Both the position numbers and the translations under genes were made by a program. The notes under the pieces were generated by a model. It did not search any database. It saw only the letters and a program-made list of their open reading frames with translations, and was not told the origin of the DNA. This document shows positions 26,481-35,336 of a stretch of 64,000 nucleotides of DNA, piece by piece (position 1 is the first letter of the stretch; each line of letters begins with the position of its first letter). The DNA comes from Desulfopila_A sp964446655 (GTDB taxonomy: Bacteria; Desulfobacterota; Desulfobulbia; Desulfobulbales; Desulfocapsaceae): contig CAYUPL010000002.1 in assembly GCA_964446655.1 (NCBI GenBank), positions 84,350-148,349 of the forward strand. The letters are read 5' to 3'.

Positions 26481-27461
26481 GTGAAAGAAAGAGAATTTAT
26501 TGCGAACATACGAAAGCAGTTTGTCGGTCAGTCCGACCTTTTGCTGCAAGGAATTGGCGATGATTGTGCTGTGTTCAAGGGCGCGGAAGATTTTTGCTGG
26601 ATGATTTCCACCGACCTTCTGGTCGAAAATGTCCATTTCATTCTGGAGTGGCACGATGCCTATCTCCTCGGCAGAAAAGCTGTTGCCGTCAACCTCAGCG
26701 ATATCGCAGCTATGGGAGGAAAACCTCGTTTTATAGCCGTATCCTTGGCGCTTCCTCCATATCTTTCCGACGATTGGCTGAAAAGATGGCATGATGGTGT
26801 GGCAAGTATGCTGCAGGAAAACGATTGTCTGCTTATCGGGGGTGATATTGCCGGAAGCGCTCTTCTCACCATCAACATTATTGTTCTCGGTTCGGCCCAC
26901 CCTGATACCGTACTGTACCGTAGTGGAGCAAAACCGGAAGATGATATATATGTTTCCGGAGCCTTAGGAACAGCTGCCATGGGACTTGAAATTTTGCAGC
27001 GGAAAATAAAGGTTGATGAAAAGCTCTCGCAGTACATCAACGCCCATTTGGATCCGCAGCCGCAGGTTATGACGGGATTGGCATTGGCAGAGAGCGGCCT
27101 GGTATCGGCTATGCAGGATATCTCTGATGGGGTCGCAACGGATTTAAGCCATATCTGTCTTGAAAGTCAAGTCGGCGCGGTCCTGTCCGGCTCGTTGCTC
27201 CCTTTTCTAGAAGAACTTCCACATCTTTGTGAAACATTGAATCTTTCGACAACCGACATGATTGTATCGGGTGGTGAAGACTACCAGCTTATTTTTACAG
27301 CAGCTGCCTGCAATCGGGAGAAGCTCGATGCACTGGGACACCAGTTACAAAGACCGTTTGTTCGAATAGGAAAAATAACCTCTGCGAAGGGAGAGATCAT
27401 TCTTGAGGAGAGCGGTTTACGTAAAGATATCACATTTAAAGGTTTTGAGCATAATTCGTAA
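26481..27461 (+). CDS. thiL: Thiamine-monophosphate kinase ThiL
   Basis: 326 residues starting at GTG after an AGAGAGAG stretch. The AIR-synthase-like fold is evident: GIGDDCAVF near residue 27, STDLLVENVHF near 50 and AVNLSDIAAMGGKPRF near 75-90. QDISDGVATDL lies near 215, and VSGGEDYQLIFT near 265. It phosphorylates thiamine monophosphate to the active diphosphate. It is the last gene of the plus-strand block and converges with the dCMP deaminase gene at 18 bp; no terminator hairpin is obvious there and no TPP riboswitch precedes it. Confidence 0.95.
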   Translation: MKEREFIANIRKQFVGQSDLLLQGIGDDCAVFKGAEDFCWMISTDLLVENVHFILEWHDAYLLGRKAVAVNLSDIAAMGGKPRFIAVSLALPPYLSDDWLKRWHDGVASMLQENDCLLIGGDIAGSALLTINIIVLGSAHPDTVLYRSGAKPEDDIYVSGALGTAAMGLEILQRKIKVDEKLSQYINAHLDPQPQVMTGLALAESGLVSAMQDISDGVATDLSHICLESQVGAVLSGSLLPFLEELPHLCETLNLSTTDMIVSGGEDYQLIFTAAACNREKLDALGHQLQRPFVRIGKITSAKGEIILEESGLRKDITFKGFEHNS

Positions 27462-27479
27462 ACTGTATGTGTTTTCCCA

Positions 27480-27986
27480 TTATTGCTTTTCCGGTACCGA
27501 AAAATCAATGGTCAGTGTTGTCCGTTTTGTGACGAGTTGCCGATAGGTAATATTGGGAGACTTGTGCAGCATGACCTTGGAAGCTTTCACCGCATCGGAA
27601 TCGGCGTATTTATCTGACAGATAAATTATTTCTTCGATGCCTGCCTGTAGTATCACCTTTGTACATTCGTTGCATGGAAAGAGTCCCACATAGATTCTAC
27701 ATCCCCGCAGATCGCGGGAAATAGAGTTGAGGACCGCATTCAGCTCGGCATGGCAGACATAAGGATATTTAGTGTCGAGAAAATTTCCCTGACGATTCCA
27801 TGGCAGCTCATCATCCGAGCACCCCCAGGGGAAACCGTTATACCCCACACCGACAATTTTATTTTCTCTGTTGGCGACACATGCCCCTACCTGAGTACTA
27901 GGGTCTTTACTTCTCTGCGCCGAGAGGAGGGCAACAGACATAAAATATTCGTCCCAGGACAGATAATCGGATCGTTTTGATGTCAT
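27480..27986 (-). CDS. Deoxycytidylate (dCMP) deaminase family protein
   Basis: 168 residues from ATG 27986, which leaves 1 bp after the upstream hydrolase gene. The zinc-dependent cytidine/deoxycytidylate deaminase motifs are present: the His-Ala-Glu signature in CHAELNAVLNS and the paired Cys in PCNECTKVI. The opening YLSWDEYFMSVALLSAQRSKDPSTQVGA matches ComEB-type dCMP deaminases. It provides dUMP for thymidylate synthesis. The frame is open further upstream inside the hydrolase gene, but that extension is not family-like. Confidence 0.9.
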   Translation of the reverse strand: MTSKRSDYLSWDEYFMSVALLSAQRSKDPSTQVGACVANRENKIVGVGYNGFPWGCSDDELPWNRQGNFLDTKYPYVCHAELNAVLNSISRDLRGCRIYVGLFPCNECTKVILQAGIEEIIYLSDKYADSDAVKASKVMLHKSPNITYRQLVTKRTTLTIDFSVPEKQ

Positions 27987-27987
27987 G

Positions 27988-28821
27988 TTAACTGTTTTTC
28001 CTGAATTTTTTTCTTCTGTTTCGCCAAGATGATGCACCGGTGATATCGTCAATAAAGTCTTTAATTGTTGAGAAATACAGTTCACCACCGGCGCTTAGGA
28101 CACTATTATGGTCGGCTCCTGGAATAACGAAAAACTTTTTTGTTCGTGCGCCGCTGAAGGCCTGCAGTCTTTCAGCCTGAGCCACGGGAATGAGACTATC
28201 CGCACCACCGTGGAGGAGAAGTGTCGGCATTATGATTGATTCAATTTTTTGTCTATTACCAAAGCCATCCTGTTCACTTACAAGATCTTCAGGTGGCGTT
28301 ATTCCAAGATTTTGTAAAAGGGGCAGGGTATCGGCAAAGCCACTTTCCACGATAAGGCCTCTGATGGATTCATCGTAAATGGAGCAGAGCTCAATGGCCG
28401 GCACAGAGCCTATGGATCGTCCCATCACAAAGAGAGCGTCGCGACGGAGGTTGAAGTCTATCATGGTTTGCTGTACGGCTTCATGGATTTTTACGCAGTC
28501 GGCCAGCATGTTTGCCACTGTAGGGGTGCCGTTGCTCCACCCATAACCACGATAGGTAGATATAAAGAAATTCAACCCTGTTTGAATATACGACATGGCG
28601 ATAGTGTCGTAATCGTTTACCGTTTCACCATTGCCGTGAAAAAAGAGTACAGTTGGTGATGTTGGGTCGTGTAAATAGAGGCGGCAGCCGAGCGTAACAT
28701 CTTCCTCAACCTTGATATCGATAGTATGGGCATTTGCTGTTGTCACAGCTTGCTTTTCTAGGCGGGGATAAAAGAGATACTGCAGAATCTCAGGTTGGTC
28801 CAGTTTTTTGTAATTTCTCAT
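27988..28821 (-). CDS. Alpha/beta hydrolase
   Basis: 277 residues. The nucleophile elbow GRSIGS (Ser near residue 120), an Asp in HGGADSLIP near 210 and a late His in PGADHNSVL near 240 give the full triad. VLFFHGNGETVNDY near residue 60 is the oxyanion region. It resembles the BEM46/YqkD-like group of membrane or cytosolic serine hydrolases; the substrate is not predictable. No signal peptide. It shares a transcript with the dCMP deaminase gene (1 bp apart), with no clear functional link. Confidence 0.85.
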   Translation of the reverse strand: MRNYKKLDQPEILQYLFYPRLEKQAVTTANAHTIDIKVEEDVTLGCRLYLHDPTSPTVLFFHGNGETVNDYDTIAMSYIQTGLNFFISTYRGYGWSNGTPTVANMLADCVKIHEAVQQTMIDFNLRRDALFVMGRSIGSVPAIELCSIYDESIRGLIVESGFADTLPLLQNLGITPPEDLVSEQDGFGNRQKIESIIMPTLLLHGGADSLIPVAQAERLQAFSGARTKKFFVIPGADHNSVLSAGGELYFSTIKDFIDDITGASSWRNRRKKFRKNS

Positions 28822-28996
28822 GATGCTGTATTCAATATGGGGTTTATAAATTATTTCTTACATGTCGGAATCAGTTTCAACTATCATCTGGATGCTAAAG
28901 AATTATTATCATAAAGCAATCATACTGGTGAAGAGAGTATAAGAGAGGATTAACACATTTCCAGAATTATGAGGAGCGATAATACAGGGAAACAAT

Positions 28997-29028
28997 AAAG
29001 AGTCTCTGCAAACCGGCAGAGACTCTTT
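28997..29028 (-). terminator. Terminator hairpin downstream of tRNA-His
   Basis: A perfect 13-bp stem (28997-29009 with 29016-29028) and a 6-base loop lie 8 bases past the tRNA 3' end in the minus direction. They are followed on that strand by TTTATTGTTT. This fits an intrinsic terminator for the tRNA transcript. Confidence 0.75.
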
Positions 29029-29036
29029 ATAAGGAG

Positions 29037-29114
29037 TGGGGTGGGCGATGGGACTTGAACCCACGGTCTCCTGGGCCACAACCAGGTGCTCTAACCAACT
29101 GAGCCACGCCCACC
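29037..29114 (-). tRNA. tRNA-His (anticodon GTG), CCA encoded
   Basis: The cloverleaf is complete on the minus strand. The acceptor arm GTGGGCG/CGCCCAC (29107-29113 with 29041-29047) carries the extra G at -1 (29114) opposite discriminator C73, the hallmark of tRNA-His. The anticodon stem CCTGG/CCAGG holds GTG at 29077-29079, and the T arm contains GTTCAAGTC. The 3' CCA is encoded (29037-29039). Confidence 0.97.
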
Positions 29115-29145
29115 ATCCAACTTGGAGTGTTTGAAAAACGACTAC

Positions 29146-29174
29146 CTTATACTCGTTTGACCTCAGATTTGCAA
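29146..29174 (-). promoter_or_regulatory. Predicted promoter of tRNA-His
   Basis: On the minus strand, TTGCAA (29169-29174) and TATAAG (29146-29151) are separated by exactly 17 bases. Transcription would start about 25 bases before the mature 5' end of the tRNA. Confidence 0.6.
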
Positions 29175-29186
29175 GGATAAATTCTT

Positions 29187-29837
29187 TTAAAACTCCTCCT
29201 TACAATGCATACATTTCTTTGCCTGCTTTTTGACAAGGTTGCCACAGGAAGGACATTCTTTCTGGTAGTTTTTCTGCAACAGAAGTTCGATCGTCTGGTT
29301 ACATGCCATCTCCAAAGAGGTGTCGCGAAATGTATGATTGCGGATCGCATCAACGCAAGAGAGGTCATTGATTTGAAGAAGTAATGAAACTGCTCTTTTA
29401 CGGTCCTCAATATTGGCAGCTTCGTCAAGAACAAGATAGAGGGCAGGGCCAATATTTTGCTCTGCAACGCAGGTCTTCAATTCCTCGAGGGCCTTTTTTT
29501 CTTTTTGATAACGTGTATTTTGTCGTTTCAGTTCTTCCGGATCTATGACACTGGCCTTGAAAGCATCAACATTGCCGACCATCATGAGATTTCCTTCAGT
29601 ACCGCCGGGTAGTTCCATATATCTATAGGAGGCATGATGACCATATTTTTCCTCGATGGACTCCCAACCATTAAGAAAAAGTGAGCAGGCATCATTGAGA
29701 CAGATAAAAAGGACATCGGCGCCCCAGCCAAGACCGTCTCCGATATGCACCGGTGGTGCTTCGCAGCAGGACATTTTTTGGCTGCAGTGAGGGCAGGTGT
29801 GAACCTCATCGAGATAATTCAGATCACGACTTAACAT
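29187..29837 (-). CDS. Zinc-ribbon protein of unknown function
   Basis: 216 residues. An N-terminal CPHCSQKMSCC cluster (residues 15-25) and a C-terminal zinc ribbon (CPSCGNLVKKQAKKCMHC, two C-x2-C knuckles ending at the last residues) flank a charged helical middle (EELKRQ...EKKALEELK near 120-135). A HEAT-like helical stretch follows. Soluble, with no signal peptide. I do not recognise a functional family. It ends 12 bp before the predicted tRNA-His promoter. Confidence 0.7.
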   Translation of the reverse strand: MLSRDLNYLDEVHTCPHCSQKMSCCEAPPVHIGDGLGWGADVLFICLNDACSLFLNGWESIEEKYGHHASYRYMELPGGTEGNLMMVGNVDAFKASVIDPEELKRQNTRYQKEKKALEELKTCVAEQNIGPALYLVLDEAANIEDRKRAVSLLLQINDLSCVDAIRNHTFRDTSLEMACNQTIELLLQKNYQKECPSCGNLVKKQAKKCMHCKEEF

Positions 29838-29992
29838 AAGTACTCCTTGTTTATAGTTTCTCGGTGCATAAAATATGCCGATGATAATTCGTTATGGCCT
29901 TACTGTATAAAAAAAATAATGGATCGGTAATGAAGTAATGATGTTGAGGCAATTTAAGCCTTCAACAGGCAGTCTCTAAAAAACATCTTCCA

Positions 29993-31684
29993 TCAATAGT
30001 GGAAATTCACGCCGGATTCATTGAGGACTTCATCAATGGCTTTCGCCTGTTTCATTCTGGCCTCTAAAAACGACTCTGTCATATAGCCCTGATTTTCAGA
30101 CATAATTTTGCTAAGCGTGTTGATGTCTTCTTTTTCTGCGCACTCTATCATGCTTTGTAGCTTGTCGGCGAATGTTTTTACTATTTTTCGGCCGTCTCCT
30201 TTCGTTGCCATAATCTCGGCATAGGTTCTGGGATTCTGGCTATGTATACGTGCCATGGCAAGCAAACCGTAAATTGAGGTGAGGGTCGAATGACTGCTGA
30301 TATCATTACAATTGATTTCATGTTCGGCCAGGGTTGCAGCTAAAGCCACGGAAATCATGGTGGGCAGTTTCTGGCTGACACCCATGAGAAGGTCATGGTC
30401 GGTGGCGCTGTCATGATATATTTCTGCACCGTGTTTATACAGGAAGGCTTCGAATTCACTACATAAACTTCCTGTTCTTCTGGTTCGCACCACAACGACG
30501 TTTTTATCTTTCATCGTCATTGCCTGTGGTCCCCAGAGGTTGTGAACCAGCATGACTTCAACACCTTCTTCCGTATGGCTGAATGCAGTTTTAAGACTGT
30601 TTTCCGATTCGCCTGCCAGCAGAATGAGAGCCTGCCCTTCTCTGAGAAAATGGCCATATTTTTCTATTGTTGCGGCCGTTACTGAAATTGGGACGCAGAT
30701 GATGACAACGTCTACTTGAGGAATCATTTGTTCCGGCAGCAAGGCACTTGATCTTCCGGTAATAAAGGTCTGGTATCCTTCACCTTTGAGACGATCGGCA
30801 AACCATTTACTCATTGCGCCGGTACCAATAAAGCCAAACGACTTGATCCTTTTGACCCTCATGTCTACCCGGGGAAAAGACCCAAGTACTTGTAAAGCGT
30901 TATCTTCCTGTATGATTTGTTTTTCGATACTTGACAGAGCCTCGGTGATGACGGCATCATGGCAATGTCCTTCTATTTCCAGGTAAATCTGCAGTTTTTG
31001 CGTTTCTATGTCATTTTCAGATCTCAAATCGACGATATTGATACCACGACGGGTGAATTCTCCCAGGATATCTACCAGCATGCCGACTCTGTCTTTAAGA
31101 GGACGAGTGATTATAGCCGTCGCATCGTACCCTGTTATGCCGGCAGGTTCGGAACTGAGAACAGCAAATCGAGTCTTATTGTGCGACACAACTTCTCGTT
31201 CGAGAAGAGAAAACCCAAATCTTCGCAACAGCTCTTCTGATTCGATAACAGCATGGCTTGTTAAGTTCTTATCTTTAATTTCGTGCAGTTTGTTCTCAAT
31301 ATTATAAACTGTTATCAAGGTCGCGTCGGGGAAGTTTGCTTTGAGGTAGTCCTTGCACTGGTTAAAGACCGATCCTCTGCCGACAATAGTATCCACAGCA
31401 GTTTCTGTTGAGTCGATGGTTCCTAATGATAAGTGAATGGGAAGAACAACATTGTCTATCCAGTAGTAGCCGTTTAACGCAACCAGAAAGCTGAAATACT
31501 CCTTTATCTCGCCTTCTCTGGTGTTATACACCGGAATAAGGGCCAGTTCTGCTTTGCCGGCCTGGTAGGCGGAAACAAGCTCATACATGCTGTTAAAACA
31601 CAATAGATCCGCAGTTGCATTATATTGTTTGGCTGCCAGGTAACTGTCTGAGCCAACTGGTCCGAGTGTGGCGATTGATGTCAT
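29993..31684 (-). CDS. Fusion protein: prephenate dehydratase-like + ACT + prephenate dehydrogenase
   Basis: 563 residues with three domains. Residues 1-180 are a prephenate dehydratase fold: LGPVGSDSYLAA opening, ALIPVYNTREGEI in place of the IENS region, and the catalytic Thr171-Arg172-Phe173. Residues about 187-270 are an ACT domain (RVGMLVDILGEFTRRGINIVDLRS) in which the Phe-binding ESRP motif is not conserved. Residues about 280-560 are a TyrA-type dehydrogenase with GFIGTGAMSK (284-293) and a conserved His380 in VHNLWGP. No chorismate mutase domain is seen. It should direct prephenate to phenylalanine, tyrosine or both. Whether the dehydratase half is active or only a regulatory relic is not decidable here. 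It is a lone gene flanked by 155- and 144-bp gaps. Confidence 0.85.
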   Translation of the reverse strand: MTSIATLGPVGSDSYLAAKQYNATADLLCFNSMYELVSAYQAGKAELALIPVYNTREGEIKEYFSFLVALNGYYWIDNVVLPIHLSLGTIDSTETAVDTIVGRGSVFNQCKDYLKANFPDATLITVYNIENKLHEIKDKNLTSHAVIESEELLRRFGFSLLEREVVSHNKTRFAVLSSEPAGITGYDATAIITRPLKDRVGMLVDILGEFTRRGINIVDLRSENDIETQKLQIYLEIEGHCHDAVITEALSSIEKQIIQEDNALQVLGSFPRVDMRVKRIKSFGFIGTGAMSKWFADRLKGEGYQTFITGRSSALLPEQMIPQVDVVIICVPISVTAATIEKYGHFLREGQALILLAGESENSLKTAFSHTEEGVEVMLVHNLWGPQAMTMKDKNVVVVRTRRTGSLCSEFEAFLYKHGAEIYHDSATDHDLLMGVSQKLPTMISVALAATLAEHEINCNDISSHSTLTSIYGLLAMARIHSQNPRTYAEIMATKGDGRKIVKTFADKLQSMIECAEKEDINTLSKIMSENQGYMTESFLEARMKQAKAIDEVLNESGVNFHY

Positions 31685-31828
31685 GATGGTATGGGTTGTG
31701 TATCTTTAATTGCAGAAAAGATTGTTGCTGTATAGTGTAATGAAAATACCGTTCATACCCCGAATTACGATGTAATTAAGAGCACAGGATATACATTCTC
31801 AAGATATTAGGCAACCTAAATCAAATAT

Positions 31829-34576
31829 ATGAACTCGATAGCGCAACAGCAGGTCCAACAGGTGCAGGAATACATTGCTTCTTTAAAGGCTTCGCCGAAA
31901 TTCGGGCCGCAGGTTGTCTATCATAAGACGTATGACAATACCTTGCCGGTCTATGCCTACAATACAGATATTCTTTCAACCGAATTGGCATCCTGTTTGT
32001 CGGAAATGGGAATAGGTAATCTGTACAGCCATCAAGCGGAAGCAATCACCAAAATATTATCCAACCAGGATGTACTTGTGGCAACTGCCACATCTTCTGG
32101 AAAAAGCCTGGTATATATACTTCCTGTTCTGGAAAAAATTTTCAAAGAGAAAAAAAGTCACGCTCTCTTTCTCTTTCCCCTGAAAGCGCTTTCCCAGGAT
32201 CAGCTTAAATCTCTCCATCTTTTCCAGAATCATCTCTCACAATCAGGGCTGCATCGCAGCGAAGAATTAGCGGCAATTTATGATGGTGATACTTCGCCAT
32301 ACAGGAGAAGGAAGATCCGCCAACAGACCCCACCCATCCTCATTTCCAATCCGGATATGCTGCATCTGTCTTTTCTGCCGTTTCACGAAAACTGGTCCCA
32401 TTTTTTCGGAAATCTTGACTTTATTGTAATAGATGAAGTGCATAGCTATCGCGGAATTTTCGGATCACATATTGCCTGGTTGCTGCGTCGCTTACAAAGG
32501 GTAACCGAATATTACGGTAAACAGTCTCGATTTATCCTCAGCTCGGCAACGATCGGTAACCCAAAGACATTTGCCGAGCAGCTTGTCGGAGGTACGATTG
32601 AAAGCATAACTCAAAGCGGAGCTCCACAGAGCAAAAAGCATTTTCTTCTACTCAATCCCTGGGATTCTCCGGCATATACCGCAAGTAAACTCTTGGAAGC
32701 AGCCATAAAACGAGGTCTGCGTACAATTGTGTATACCCAGTCAAGAAAAATGACGGAACTGATATCCCTCTGGACACGACCGAGACTTGGCAATAAGGCC
32801 GATACACTGAGCTCTTACAGAGCCGGTTTTCCGGCAGAGGAGCGCAGAGAGATTGAAAGAAGACTTTCCAGCGGAGAACTCCTAGGGGTTATTGCCACCT
32901 CGGCGCTCGAGCTTGGCATAGACATAGGACATCTTGATATCTGCATCCTGGTTGGCTATCCCGGCTCAATCATGGCGACGCATCAGCGTGGTGGCAGGGT
33001 AGGGCGCAGAGACCGTGAGTCGGCTGTGATTTTAATAGGCAGTGAAGATGCTCTGGACCAGTACTATATGAACAATCCTCTACGATTTTTTGCCGGGGAA
33101 GTGGAATCTGCTGTTTTGAATGTTGCTAATAGCAAGATTATTCGCCAACACCTCGTTTGTGCGGCCGCAGAAATTCCGCTTCAAAGGGACGAGGATATTC
33201 TTGCTGCTCCTGGAGTGATCTCCTGCGTTGATGCGTTGACTGCCGAATCGTCCTTACTCCTTTCTGCTGATGGCCTCAAATACTATGCAACACGAAAACG
33301 ACCGCAGAGGCATGTGAATTTACGCGGTACCGGGAACGCACTGACGATAATTAATGGCGAAACCGGACAGATTCTTGGAGAAATCGATGCAGCTCGAGCC
33401 TTGCAAGAATGCCACGAGGGAGCAGTTTATCTGCATAGAATGCAAACATGGCTGGTGGAAAAGCTTGATCTGTCTGGTAAGGAAGTNNNNNNNNNNNNNN
33501 NNNNNNNNNNNNNNNNNNNNNNNNNNNNNNNNNNNNNNNNNNNNNNNNNNNNNNNNNNNNNNNNNNNNNNNNNNNNNNNNNNNNNNCTTGAACATGTGAT
33601 GATTTCAATTTTTCCACTTCTGGTTCTTTGCGACAGAAATGATGTCGGAGGAATATCCTGTCCCCACCATGAACAGACAGAAGGTGCTACAATTTTTATC
33701 TATGACGGTCATGCCGGCGGCTCGGGGCTGTCTGCCGAGGCCTATAACAAAGCGGAAGAGCTTCTGCGGAGGTCGTTGGAAACCGTTGTTTCCTGTGATT
33801 GCAGTAATGGCTGTCCTGCGTGTGTTCATTCCCCTAAATGTGGTTCCGGGAATCGACCTATTGATAAATCAGCCTGTCTTTTTTTGCTGAGAAAAATTCT
33901 TTCTAAACCCCATCAAAAAGGAAAATGCAGCGAGCAGCAGAGAATACCGCCGGCGGTGCATTCCGGAGTGTTGGACAACACAGTCTTGCCTGTAAAGGGC
34001 ATTGCTGCTTTACCGGAACACTTTGGCGTCTTTGATCTGGAAACAAAATTTTCGGCCGAAGAGGTTGGGGGATGGCAAAATGTTGAAAAAATGGGAATGT
34101 CTTTAGGGGTTGTCTATGACTCTGTGCTTGATGGTTATGTGACCTATCTGGAAGAAGAGGTCGAATCTCTTATGGAGCACCTCCACTCACTTGAACTTGT
34201 GGTCGGATTCAACAATAAAAGATTTGATAACAGGGTATTATATTCTTACGGCAAAACAGGTCTAGATGAACTACCGACTTTGGATCTGCTTGAAGAAATA
34301 CAGAAACATCTTGGCTATCGACTCAGTTTGAATGGCGTAGCTGAACACACACTGAATGTGAAAAAGAGCGGTGATGGTCTTATGGCCTTGCAGTGGTATC
34401 GCCAGGGGAACTACGAAATGTTACGGAAATATTGCATGAAGGATGTTGAAATAACAAAAAACATTATGTTATTTGCTCTACAGAACGGTTTTTTACTCTT
34501 TCAAAATAAGGCTCGGCAAAAGGTTCGCTTACCGTTGCATCTTGAAAAAACCATTCTGACGGAATTACATAAATGA
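31829..34576 (+). CDS. MrfA/YprA-like DEAD-box helicase fused to a DEDD-type 3'-5' exonuclease domain, interrupted by an assembly gap
   Basis: The helicase half has Walker A ATATSSGKS (86-92 core), DEVH at 202-205 and SSAT motif III. Motif VI is seen as QRGGRVGRR, and after the gap an LEHV...GGISCPHHEQ segment and a Cys cluster (CDCSNGCPACVHSPKCG) of the MrfA/DUF1998 type. The last ~190 residues form an RNase H-like exonuclease: FDLET, VVGFNNKRFD and YCMKDVEIT. In B. subtilis MrfA (YprA) and MrfB (YprB) are separate, adjacent genes for mitomycin-damage repair; here both activities lie in one chain. MrfB, as I recall, has a His at the position where this protein has Tyr (Y-x3-D). The 100 N at 33487-33586 remove part of the middle domain, so total length is unknown. 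Confidence 0.88.
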   Translation: MNSIAQQQVQQVQEYIASLKASPKFGPQVVYHKTYDNTLPVYAYNTDILSTELASCLSEMGIGNLYSHQAEAITKILSNQDVLVATATSSGKSLVYILPVLEKIFKEKKSHALFLFPLKALSQDQLKSLHLFQNHLSQSGLHRSEELAAIYDGDTSPYRRRKIRQQTPPILISNPDMLHLSFLPFHENWSHFFGNLDFIVIDEVHSYRGIFGSHIAWLLRRLQRVTEYYGKQSRFILSSATIGNPKTFAEQLVGGTIESITQSGAPQSKKHFLLLNPWDSPAYTASKLLEAAIKRGLRTIVYTQSRKMTELISLWTRPRLGNKADTLSSYRAGFPAEERREIERRLSSGELLGVIATSALELGIDIGHLDICILVGYPGSIMATHQRGGRVGRRDRESAVILIGSEDALDQYYMNNPLRFFAGEVESAVLNVANSKIIRQHLVCAAAEIPLQRDEDILAAPGVISCVDALTAESSLLLSADGLKYYATRKRPQRHVNLRGTGNALTIINGETGQILGEIDAARALQECHEGAVYLHRMQTWLVEKLDLSGKEXXXXXXXXXXXXXXXXXXXXXXXXXXXXXXXXXXLEHVMISIFPLLVLCDRNDVGGISCPHHEQTEGATIFIYDGHAGGSGLSAEAYNKAEELLRRSLETVVSCDCSNGCPACVHSPKCGSGNRPIDKSACLFLLRKILSKPHQKGKCSEQQRIPPAVHSGVLDNTVLPVKGIAALPEHFGVFDLETKFSAEEVGGWQNVEKMGMSLGVVYDSVLDGYVTYLEEEVESLMEHLHSLELVVGFNNKRFDNRVLYSYGKTGLDELPTLDLLEEIQKHLGYRLSLNGVAEHTLNVKKSGDGLMALQWYRQGNYEMLRKYCMKDVEITKNIMLFALQNGFLLFQNKARQKVRLPLHLEKTILTELHK
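33487..33586. other. Assembly gap (100 N)
   Basis: A run of exactly 100 N inside the helicase gene, the conventional placeholder for a scaffold gap of unknown size. The reading frame is the same on both sides, but this could be chance. Family comparison from memory suggests more than 33 residues are missing between LVEKLDLSGKE and LEHVMISIF. Confidence 0.97.
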
Positions 34577-34751
34577 AATAATTGTAACCAATGGCTCGCC
34601 ATGGAGTTTTCAGCATATCCTGCTGTCCATTGTTGAGATTCATCCACGTGATGCGATGAACCTCAACACGCAATAAATCATAGAGACTTTGGCAAGACTC
34701 TGTGGAGAAGTTGTCTGCTACTACGCACAAGCAGCACCCATTATGCCGATA

Positions 34752-35213
34752 TCAGGGCCACAGCAGTGGAGCATAAATCCAACCTTCAGTTCCGCTCAGA
34801 TGCCGCACTTTAACCCATTCAGACTGGCGCTCAATGACATTGAGGACGACTCCTCTTTCCAGGGTTGCAACTACCGCATTGCTTGTTCCGGGTCCTGAAC
34901 GCATGTTTGCTCTGCTTTCGGCACTGACGATAACGGTATTTGCTTTTTCGGTCAGTGGAGAATAAATCCAACCGGAGTCGTTTTCAAAATCCCGAACCTT
35001 GATCCAGTCATCTTTTTTTTCGATAACCTGCAGCGGATATCCTTCAAAAAGTTCCATATAGACCGGATCAGAAGTGCTGGGTCCGGTGCGGACATTGACG
35101 CCGTCTTTAACAACTTGGACATATTCAGCGGCAGAGATGTTGATAGATGTGCTTATCATTATAGAACCGGCGAGAGCAAGTATTTTGCAAGTCTTGAATA
35201 ATCGTGTTTTCAT
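34752..35213 (-). CDS. Exported protein with two bacterial SH3 domains
   Basis: 153 residues. A signal peptide (about 1-28) is followed by two SH3_3-type repeats of about 60 residues. The first is VKDGVNVRTGPSTSDPVYMELFEGYPLQVIEKKDDWIKV in outline, ending SGWIYSPL. The second is ANMRSGPGTSNAVVATLERG ending EGWIYAPLLWP. Such proteins bind peptidoglycan or other wall ligands in the periplasm. It converges with the helicase gene. No catalytic domain is present. Confidence 0.9.
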   Translation of the reverse strand: MKTRLFKTCKILALAGSIMISTSINISAAEYVQVVKDGVNVRTGPSTSDPVYMELFEGYPLQVIEKKDDWIKVRDFENDSGWIYSPLTEKANTVIVSAESRANMRSGPGTSNAVVATLERGVVLNVIERQSEWVKVRHLSGTEGWIYAPLLWP

Positions 35214-35336
35214 TATTTAGTAGGGAGTGAGTTGTGGTTATTGATTATGTGACTGACGGCTACAATACCATTTTGGCGATGTTTGTCAAATTACTTCAGC
35301 TTTTCTCTGTTGGAGAGAGAACTGCAAGCAGGCTGG

